Origin: Ignavibacteriales bacterium UBA6490
GTDB lineage: Bacteria; Bacteroidota; Ignavibacteria; Ignavibacteriales; Ignavibacteriaceae
DNA length: 33,921 nucleotides
Direction: 5' to 3'
Assembly: GCA_002435365.1 (NCBI GenBank)
Contig: DJMM01000112.1
Span: 8,095-42,015, forward strand
This document shows positions 14,022 through 20,823 of the stretch, piece by piece. Position 1 is the stretch's first letter; the number at the start of each line of letters is the position of its first letter. The notes under the pieces are model-generated. The model saw nothing but the letters and a program-made list of their open reading frames with translations, had not been told where the DNA came from and did not search any database. The translations under genes were made by a program, and so were the position numbers.

Positions 14022-15815
14022 ATGAATTATATTCGTAACTTTTGTATTATAGCCCATATTGATCACGGTAAGTCGACCATCGCTGATTGCCTTCTCGAAA
14101 AAACAGGCACTGTTTCAGAGAGAGAGGCCAAAGCACAGCTGCTTGATGATCTTGAACTTGAACGGGAACGGGGGATTACAATAAAATCTCATGCCGTACA
14201 GATGAAGTATAAAGCATCTGATGGAATATCATATGTACTTAATCTGATCGATACACCGGGGCATGTTGACTTTTCATATGAGGTTTCGCGTTCACTGGCA
14301 GCATGTGAAGGCGCCCTCCTTGTGGTTGACGCCGCACAGGGTGTGGAAGCACAGACAATCAGCAATCTTTATCTTGCCATCGATGCAGGACTTGAAATAA
14401 TTCCTGTGCTGAACAAAATAGATCTTCCAAGTGCGGAAGTCGACAGAATTAAAGGACAGGTTATTGACCTGATTGGCTGCGAGGACAGCGATATTCTTCT
14501 GGCTAGCGCAAAATCCAAGATAGGCATTCCAGAAATTCTGGAAGCTATCATAAAGAGAATTCCTCCGCCCTCAGGAGATCCTGATCTGCCGCTCCAGGCT
14601 TTGATCTTTGATTCTATTTTCGATCCTTACCGTGGTGCAGTTGCTTATATCCGTATTTTTAATGGTACCCTCAGAACTAACGAAAAGATCCGTTTCTTTG
14701 CCATTGATAAGCAATTCGAAGCGGAAGAGATCGGTGTTCTCGGATTAAAGAAGATCAAAACCGATGAGCTGTCAGCCGGGGATGTCGGATACCTTATTGC
14801 CGGAATTAAAGATGTACACGATGCTAAAGTAGGCGACACTGTTACTCATCTTAAAAATGGCTCTAAAGAACCGATGCCCGGTTATAAAGAAGTAAAACCG
14901 ATGGTGTACAGCGGACTTTATCCTACAGATTCAGATGAATTTGAAGATCTGCGCGATGCGCTTGAGAAATTCAGATTGAATGATTCGGCTCTGGTCTATA
15001 TGCCGGAAACATCTGCAGCACTGGGATTCGGATTCAGATGCGGATTCCTGGGAATGCTGCATATGGAGATTGTTCAGGAAAGATTGTTCAGGGAATATGA
15101 TCAGTCGATTATTACCACACTGCCCAACGTTGAATACCATGTATATAAAAAGAACGGTGAAAAAATTATTGTAGATAATCCTGCCGAGATGCCCCAGGTG
15201 GGAGAGATTGATCGTGTGGAAGAGCCATACGTTAAGGCCCAGATTGTCTGCCCCAGCGAATATGTCGGAAATATTATGAAGTTGTCGATGGATAAAAGAG
15301 GTACTTATATAAATACCACTTATATTGATCCTACCAGGGCCGATATCTCCTATGAGTTCCCGCTGGCGGAAATAATATTCGATTTTTATGATAAGCTTAA
15401 GTCTATTTCCCGCGGCTATGCATCGCTGGATTATGAATATACAGGTTACAAGGAATCCGAGCTTGTTAAGCTGGATATTCTGCTGAACGGTGAACCTGTT
15501 GATGCATTGTCAATAATAGTTCACAGGGATAAATCTTACGAATGGGGAAGAAAAGTATCAAGCAAATTAAAGGACCTGATTCCGAGACAAATGTTTGAAA
15601 TAAGTGTTCAGGCTGCCATCGGTACCAAGGTTATTTCAAAATCTGTAATTAAAGCACTCAGGAAAAACGTTCTGGCAAAATGTTACGGCGGGGATATTAC
15701 AAGGAAGAGAAAACTTCTTGAAAAACAGAAGGAAGGCAAGAAAAGAATGAAACAGGTGGGCAATGTTGAAATACCGCAGGAGGCTTTTCTGGCCGTGCTG
15801 CAGATAGATGAATAA
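14022..15815 (+). CDS. lepA: Elongation factor 4 (LepA)
   Basis: A 597-residue translational GTPase that back-translocates or remodels stalled ribosomes. The GTPase domain shows G1 (A-H-I-D-H-G-K-S-T), the switch region R-G-I-T-I-K-S, G3 (D-T-P-G-H-V-D-F) and G4 (N-K-I-D). Domain II, two EF-G-like domains and the LepA-specific C-terminal domain follow (G-G-D-I-T-R-K-R-K-L-L-E-K-Q-K-E-G-K-K-R is diagnostic). Length is normal. lepB follows after 14 bases, the classic lepA-lepB arrangement. A weak TATATTTA lies about 25 bases before the ATG and could be part of its promoter. Confidence 0.97.
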   Translation: MNYIRNFCIIAHIDHGKSTIADCLLEKTGTVSEREAKAQLLDDLELERERGITIKSHAVQMKYKASDGISYVLNLIDTPGHVDFSYEVSRSLAACEGALLVVDAAQGVEAQTISNLYLAIDAGLEIIPVLNKIDLPSAEVDRIKGQVIDLIGCEDSDILLASAKSKIGIPEILEAIIKRIPPPSGDPDLPLQALIFDSIFDPYRGAVAYIRIFNGTLRTNEKIRFFAIDKQFEAEEIGVLGLKKIKTDELSAGDVGYLIAGIKDVHDAKVGDTVTHLKNGSKEPMPGYKEVKPMVYSGLYPTDSDEFEDLRDALEKFRLNDSALVYMPETSAALGFGFRCGFLGMLHMEIVQERLFREYDQSIITTLPNVEYHVYKKNGEKIIVDNPAEMPQVGEIDRVEEPYVKAQIVCPSEYVGNIMKLSMDKRGTYINTTYIDPTRADISYEFPLAEIIFDFYDKLKSISRGYASLDYEYTGYKESELVKLDILLNGEPVDALSIIVHRDKSYEWGRKVSSKLKDLIPRQMFEISVQAAIGTKVISKSVIKALRKNVLAKCYGGDITRKRKLLEKQKEGKKRMKQVGNVEIPQEAFLAVLQIDE

Positions 15816-15829
15816 AAGGAATATTTTCC

Positions 15830-16705
15830 ATGTACAGAGTTCATAAGGAAAGATCATTACTGGGAAAATTCATAAGGATTTTTCTGTTTGCCGCCATCAT
15901 CGCTCTTATCGTTAAAGGCTTTATGGTAGATGCCTTTAAAATACCCACCGGCTCTATGGAAAATACTTTGCTGATCGGCGATTTCATAATTGTAAATAAG
16001 CTTGCTTATTCGGTGACCACTCCGCGCAATATCCCGTTTACAGATGTAAATATCGGTTCCCATACTTTATTCGGAATTTCAAAACCGGAGATAAATGATA
16101 TAATTGTTTTTGAATTCCCCGGTAAAAAGAATGAACTTCATCCCCTTGAAAGGGTAAATTATATCAAAAGGGTTGCAGCAGGACCGGGGGATTCGCTGGT
16201 GATAAAGGACAAGGATGTATTTGTGAACGGCCTGAGAGTTAATGAACCTGCTCATGTTAAAATTGACAGATCCGCACCAAGAAACAGATATAATGATCAG
16301 GAGATGTTTTATTCCTATGAAGACTGGGATCCTGATTATTACGGTCCGCTTAAAGTTCCCTATAAAGGATATGTACTTCCACTTGACCGTAAGAATATTG
16401 AGACATGGGGAATGGTGATTAACCGCGAATACGGCAGAAATGTTGTGGATATTGAGGGAACCGTAATTACTATCGAAGGAAGACCGGTTAAGGAATATAC
16501 ATTCAGGAAGGATTATTATTTTGTCCTCGGCGATAACAGGGACGACAGTATGGACAGCAGGTACTGGGGATTCGTGCCCGAGGATTATATTATTGGTAAA
16601 GCACTGATGATTTACTGGTCATGGATCTCGGCTTCATCTGATTTTGACCTTATGAATATTTTCGGCGGTATCAGGTTCGAACGTATTTTTACAATTATCG
16701 AATAA
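15830..16705 (+). CDS. lepB: Signal peptidase I
   Basis: A 291-residue type I leader peptidase that removes Sec and Tat signal peptides on the outer side of the inner membrane. One N-terminal transmembrane helix (about residues 14-32) is followed by the catalytic Ser S42 in T-G-S-M-E-N-T and the general base Lys K113 in Y-I-K-R-V-A-A-G-P-G-D. The box E motif G-D-N-R-D-D-S-M-D-S-R-Y-W-G-F-V-P is intact. The region between about 150 and 215 is an insertion typical of Gram-negative forms. AAAGGA lies 11 bases before the ATG. It is co-transcribed with lepA and would process the exported proteins encoded nearby. Confidence 0.96.
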   Translation: MYRVHKERSLLGKFIRIFLFAAIIALIVKGFMVDAFKIPTGSMENTLLIGDFIIVNKLAYSVTTPRNIPFTDVNIGSHTLFGISKPEINDIIVFEFPGKKNELHPLERVNYIKRVAAGPGDSLVIKDKDVFVNGLRVNEPAHVKIDRSAPRNRYNDQEMFYSYEDWDPDYYGPLKVPYKGYVLPLDRKNIETWGMVINREYGRNVVDIEGTVITIEGRPVKEYTFRKDYYFVLGDNRDDSMDSRYWGFVPEDYIIGKALMIYWSWISASSDFDLMNIFGGIRFERIFTIIE

Positions 16706-16772
16706 AAGGTACTGCCAAAGTATTTTACTCTCATTCCGAAACCATTTATATTTTGAAGAAACATCGGAAAAA

Positions 16773-18704
16773 ATGAGAATAATAGCGTTACTTTTTCTTT
16801 TAATTCTGCAAAATTCGTTTGCGCAGCAGAAATATCTGATCTATTTTGGCGAAAAAATGCCTGGTAATGTAATTGCAAAAGGATCCGATGTCTACAATTC
16901 CGCTGTGTCGCTTCTTTCAGACAGATGTATTGAAAGAAGAAAAAGGACGATGGGCGGCGATTATATTACAATCGAAGATATTCCCGTAAAAAAAGAATAC
17001 ATTGAAGCATTGGCCTCTACCGGTATCCGGGTGATTAATGTTCTTAACTGGTTCAATGCTGCCTCGGCATATCTTAATGAAGAACAGCTCAATTATCTCG
17101 CCAGTCAGGATTTTATCGACAGGATTGAACCGGTGAAAACATTCCGAAGCACTTTCCCGGAATTTAACCATGCCCTGATGAAATATAATAATGCAGATTC
17201 ATCGCTTTACGGAAATTCACTTCTGCAGCTTGAAATTTCGGATATTCCCCGGGTCCATTCAAAAGGAATAACCGGAAAAGATGTTCTGCTGGGTCTGCTG
17301 GATACCGGGTTCAGATGGAGAACCCTGGAGTCACTTGCAGGTATTGACGTTCTGGATGAGTATGATTTTATTTTCGGCGATGGCGTTACCGAAAATCAGA
17401 CCGGGGATGCTCTCAGCCAGCATAACCATGGAACAAGCGTGCTTTCAGTTATCGGGGGGTTTAAAGATTCTGTTCTGATCGGGGCTGCCTACAATGCAAA
17501 GTTCCTGCTTGCAAAAACCGAAGATATCCGTTCTGAAAGACAGATTGAAGAAGATAATTATGCGGCTGCACTTCAGTGGATGGAAAATTACGGTGTTGAT
17601 ATTACCACCGGTTCGATTGGCTATAACGAGTTTGAGAATTTTTCGTATTCATACCAGGATATGAACGGTAAAACCGCAATAGTTACAAAAGCAGCGGAGC
17701 TGGCTTTTCAAAGAGGAGTACTGACGATTACTTCTGCCGGGAACGAAGGTCTTCAGCCCTGGTTCTATATAATTGCTCCCGCTGACGGATTTAATACTAT
17801 TGCTGTAGGCGCAATAGATAACCAGAACCGGGTGGCCGGATTCAGCAGCAGAGGCCCAACAGCAGACGGAAGAATTAAACCTGATGTTACAGCGTTGGGC
17901 GTAAGCGTTTTTGTTGCCTCTGCGGTACAGGACGGATTGTACGGCACTACGTCAGGAACCTCCCTGGCAGCACCAATAGCTGCCGGTGCAGCTGCCCTTC
18001 TGAAATCGGCACATAATCATCTTTCGAATGTTCAGATGAGAGATATAATTCTGAGAACTGCCGGAAATTACTCGTCACCTGATAACGAAAGGGGATATGG
18101 CCTGGTTTCAGCATCCAAAGCCGTTGAATTTCCCAACCTTGAATTTTCAAATCAGCGGTTTATTATAAATAAAATGTTTCTTGACAATGATATCTCAAAT
18201 GCAAAATTGTTTTTATCAACCGGTAAAAGTAAGTACGAAGAACTTAATGGGATAAAAGATTCCTTGAAATATTTGTTTCTGGTTCCTGCTTTAACTGATA
18301 ACCAGGTAGTAAAATTCTATTTTACTTATACCCGGATGACGGGTGACACAGTGAGAATTCCTGCTGCCGGTTATTATAGCTTCAATTACGGAGGTATGAT
18401 CATTGAACACTCTGCAGAGCAGGATATAAATTATATTCTGAGCAATAATTATCCTAATCCGTTCAATAATTTTACGCGGATCAGATTCTTTGCCGATATG
18501 CCCTCCGAAGCATCGCTTGAAATTTTTGATGCTTTGGGCAGAAAGGTGAAAACCCTTCTCAGTAAAAATATTACTGAAGGTGAATATTCCGTTAGCTGGA
18601 ACGGCAGGGATGATAAGGGGGTTTATTGTTCAAGCGGGGTATATATTTACAGACTTAGATTAAACGATTACAGCGTGTCAAAGAAAATGATTTTATTAAA
18701 ATAA
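16773..18704 (+). CDS. Subtilisin-like (S8) serine protease with type IX sorting domain
   Basis: A 643-residue secreted protease. A Sec signal peptide (about residues 1-17, ending F-A-Q) is followed by a pro-region to about 140. The peptidase S8 domain has catalytic D177 (L-D-T-G-F), H219 (H-G-T-S) and S397 (G-T-S-L-A-A-P). An oxyanion-type Asn falls in T-S-A-G-N-E-G. A spacer then leads to a C-terminal T9SS type A sorting domain: N-Y-P-N-P-F-N-N-F-T-R-I-R-F, an F-D-A-L-G-R-K-V strand, G-V-Y-I-Y-R-L and a final K-K-M-I-L-L-K. It should therefore cross the outer membrane by type IX secretion and be anchored or released at the surface. The O-methyltransferase gene starts nine bases after its stop. 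Confidence 0.94.
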   Translation: MRIIALLFLLILQNSFAQQKYLIYFGEKMPGNVIAKGSDVYNSAVSLLSDRCIERRKRTMGGDYITIEDIPVKKEYIEALASTGIRVINVLNWFNAASAYLNEEQLNYLASQDFIDRIEPVKTFRSTFPEFNHALMKYNNADSSLYGNSLLQLEISDIPRVHSKGITGKDVLLGLLDTGFRWRTLESLAGIDVLDEYDFIFGDGVTENQTGDALSQHNHGTSVLSVIGGFKDSVLIGAAYNAKFLLAKTEDIRSERQIEEDNYAAALQWMENYGVDITTGSIGYNEFENFSYSYQDMNGKTAIVTKAAELAFQRGVLTITSAGNEGLQPWFYIIAPADGFNTIAVGAIDNQNRVAGFSSRGPTADGRIKPDVTALGVSVFVASAVQDGLYGTTSGTSLAAPIAAGAAALLKSAHNHLSNVQMRDIILRTAGNYSSPDNERGYGLVSASKAVEFPNLEFSNQRFIINKMFLDNDISNAKLFLSTGKSKYEELNGIKDSLKYLFLVPALTDNQVVKFYFTYTRMTGDTVRIPAAGYYSFNYGGMIIEHSAEQDINYILSNNYPNPFNNFTRIRFFADMPSEASLEIFDALGRKVKTLLSKNITEGEYSVSWNGRDDKGVYCSSGVYIYRLRLNDYSVSKKMILLK

Positions 18705-18713
18705 CGGATTATT

Positions 18714-19370
18714 ATGAGCAGTATTATTTATCCCCGGCAGATTCAATACCTTGAAAACTTCAGAAAAAAAGATGATGGGCTTTTAAATGAGATGGAGGAG
18801 TATGCAAGAAATTTCAAGGTCCCTATTTTAAGCTGGGATGCAGCGGCATTCATCGAACAGCTTGTCAGGATCAAATCGCCCAAAAGAGTACTTGAACTGG
18901 GAACTGCCATAGCATATACAACAATACGAATTGCACGGAACCTGAAGCGGAAATCGGAAATACACACTATTGAAAAGAGCAAAGATAATATCGTAGTGGC
19001 AAGGAATTATATTGAGAAATCGGAAGAAGGGGAAAAGATTAAGCTATTTGAAGGGGATGCCATCGATGTGCTGCCCTCCCTCAGGAAAAAGTATGATTTT
19101 ATTTTCCTGGATGCCGACAAGGAGGATTATAAAAAGTTGTTTGATTATTCAATGATCCTGCTGAAAAAAGGGGGAATCATTTTTGTCGATAACCTGCTCT
19201 GGCATGGATTTACTGCTTCTGCCAGAATACCGGCGAGCTACAAAACATCAACAAAATTTATAAGGGACTTTAATGATGTTTTTATGAATCATCCCCAGCT
19301 TGATTCAACAATACTACCCGTCGGCGACGGCGTCGGACTGGGGATAAAGCATAACAGAAAACAGTCCTGA
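18714..19370 (+). CDS. O-methyltransferase, caffeoyl-CoA OMT/catechol OMT-like
   Basis: A 218-residue SAM-dependent methyltransferase of the OMT_3 family (TrmR/YrrM-like). Motif I is V-L-E-L-G-T-A-I-A-Y-T-T, acidic residues that would hold the SAM ribose follow in I-H-T-I-E-K-S, the metal-binding motif is F-L-D-A-D-K-E-D-Y, and V-D-N-L-L-W-H-G contributes the second metal ligand. Bacterial members either methylate catechol-like small molecules or, as in TrmR, the 5-hydroxyuridine in the tRNA wobble position. Which applies here is open. It ends 12 bases from the end of the convergent MarR gene. Confidence 0.9.
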   Translation: MSSIIYPRQIQYLENFRKKDDGLLNEMEEYARNFKVPILSWDAAAFIEQLVRIKSPKRVLELGTAIAYTTIRIARNLKRKSEIHTIEKSKDNIVVARNYIEKSEEGEKIKLFEGDAIDVLPSLRKKYDFIFLDADKEDYKKLFDYSMILLKKGGIIFVDNLLWHGFTASARIPASYKTSTKFIRDFNDVFMNHPQLDSTILPVGDGVGLGIKHNRKQS

Positions 19371-19382
19371 AAGTCCCCGATC

Positions 19383-19838
19383 CTAAGACTTCGCGATCCA
19401 CTTTTCAAGAGCAGATAACAACTGAGTCATCGCTGAAATAAGCGATTCGTGCTGCGACTCATCGATATCCTGCAGGATCTCCTTGTGAATATTTATATAA
19501 GCCTTGTTAAGCTGCTGGACAAGTATTACACCTTTTTGAGAAAGAGAAACTTTCATGTTCCTTCTGTCAGCAGGATTTATTTCTCTTATTATGTATCCCT
19601 TGTTCACAAGCCCGTCAATAATTCTGGTTAACCTTGAGGGGCTAAGATTCATCCTTTTGGCTATATGTTTGTTATTTACAACCTCATCAATTGTAAATAA
19701 TCTGAGGCAGCGAAATTCAGCCTGGGTCAAACCGTGCACTTCCGCTAGTTTTTCCTCTTTTTGCTGGCAGTTTGCTAATAATGTAAACGTAAGATCTGCC
19801 AGATTTTTTGCAGTTTGTTCTATTTCCTTATATTCCAT
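19383..19838 (-). CDS. MarR-family transcriptional regulator
   Basis: A 151-residue winged-helix dimer-type regulator. The helix-turn-helix and recognition helix fall in the segment V-N-N-K-H-I-A-K-R-M-N-L-S-P-S-R-L-T-R, followed by the conserved I-D-G-L-V-N-K-G-Y-I-I-R, with the wing at N-P-A-D-R-R-N-M-K-V (the signature D-x-R in MarR). Terminal helices would form the dimer interface. A 13-bp palindrome 16 bases upstream of the ATG could be its own operator. Its targets are not evident. The nearest other genes are a convergent methyltransferase and yigZ, so it may control only itself or distant genes. Confidence 0.9.
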   Translation of the reverse strand: MEYKEIEQTAKNLADLTFTLLANCQQKEEKLAEVHGLTQAEFRCLRLFTIDEVVNNKHIAKRMNLSPSRLTRIIDGLVNKGYIIREINPADRRNMKVSLSQKGVILVQQLNKAYINIHKEILQDIDESQHESLISAMTQLLSALEKWIAKS

Positions 19839-19853
19839 ATATAACTTATAATA

Positions 19854-19866
19854 TTGTTTATAACAA
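19854..19866. promoter_or_regulatory. Possible MarR operator palindrome
   Basis: TTGTT and AACAA are separated by TAT, forming a 13-bp inverted repeat 16 bases upstream of the marR-like start in an AT-rich stretch. MarR proteins usually bind such palindromes over their own promoter. The AT-richness makes chance occurrence plausible. Confidence 0.3.
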
Positions 19867-19974
19867 ATATCTATATATGTAAATAATTAAGCAAATAATA
19901 ATGTAGTAATATTGATATTTGTGAGCTACATATGTCCCTAATCAAACTTGTTAATCTTCCGCCTATGTTGCGCC

Positions 19975-20043
19975 TACCCTGCAGCTATCCCCCGCATAGC
20001 TCCATACTTTTGCGTAGGCTAAGCGGTATTTAGCTGCAGGGTA
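19975..20043. repeat. 13-bp perfect inverted repeat with a 43-base internal spacer
   Basis: TACCCTGCAGCTA (19975-19987) is repeated exactly in inverse at 20031-20043 (TAGCTGCAGGGTA). Shorter complementary pieces lie inside and around it (CTATG at 19963-19967 with CATAG at 19995-19999, and GCCTA at 19961-19965 or 19972-19976 with TAGGC at 20015-20019), so several alternative cruciform or hairpin folds are possible. It sits between the end of yigZ and the start of the MarR gene. No transposase or target duplication is visible. Confidence 0.6.
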
Positions 20044-20108
20044 ATTGGAACGTAAATATTAGTTCACACTTATCAATTGTCAAAGGATTACAACAGGAAA
20101 GTATTTTT

Positions 20109-20735
20109 TTAATAATATCTGAGGGCTTCTTCTTTCAGGAAATTAATCCTGTCGTGTGATGAGTGTTTAATTTCAAGGATCAGTGAATCTTCATGCTCAA
20201 CCGGCAGGAGACATTTAATTTCCGGCACACTGTTATAATTCCTGTTTATTATCCTGGCTTTGAATTTTTCCAGCAGATGATAAAACTGCCTTGTAAATTC
20301 GTAAGGGACTGTAAAAGTGTATTCGTAAAATGGCATTTTAACAAATATCTCTGCACTGCTGATTGCGTTTCCAGCTGATAAATAATAAGCCTTTCCCAGC
20401 GGCCCCACACCGAGTTTTATTCCTCCGAACCATCTGATCACAACACAAAGAACATCACTAAGTTCATTATGATCAATTGCATTTAATATTCTTATACCGG
20501 CGGTGCCGGATGGCTCACCGTCATCGGAATACCTGAATAAATTATTATTCAGTCTGAATGCATAACAGTGATGAGCGGCATCATAATACTTTTTCCTCAA
20601 TTCCTGAAGGATATTGTAGGTTTCCTCCTCGTTTGAAACAGGATAGATTATTCCGTTAAATACAGAACCTTTTTCCTTGTATACGGTTTCGGAAACCTTT
20701 TTTACTGTTCGTAATGGCTTTACTAAACCGGGCAT
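20109..20735 (-). CDS. YigZ/IMPACT family protein (UPF0029)
   Basis: A 208-residue protein with the N-terminal IMPACT/UPF0029 domain, recognised by K-G-S-V-F-N-G-I near the start, A-A-H-H-C-Y-A-F-R, Y-S-D-D-G-E-P-S-G-T-A-G (the diagnostic motif) and I-R-W-F-G-G-I-K-L-G-V-G-P-L. A C-terminal ferredoxin-like DUF1949 domain follows. Eukaryotic IMPACT regulates the kinase GCN2; the bacterial role is not established, though a link to translation is suspected. It is divergent from uvrA, with 88 bases between the two starts. Confidence 0.93.
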   Translation of the reverse strand: MPGLVKPLRTVKKVSETVYKEKGSVFNGIIYPVSNEEETYNILQELRKKYYDAAHHCYAFRLNNNLFRYSDDGEPSGTAGIRILNAIDHNELSDVLCVVIRWFGGIKLGVGPLGKAYYLSAGNAISSAEIFVKMPFYEYTFTVPYEFTRQFYHLLEKFKARIINRNYNSVPEIKCLLPVEHEDSLILEIKHSSHDRINFLKEEALRYY

Positions 20736-20823
20736 TGTGTCTGGTGCACTTCTAATTTAATTGATTTTCAAATAACAACTGAGTAAAATAGATGTTCGGT
20801 TTTTTAAAACAAATTTAAGCAAA

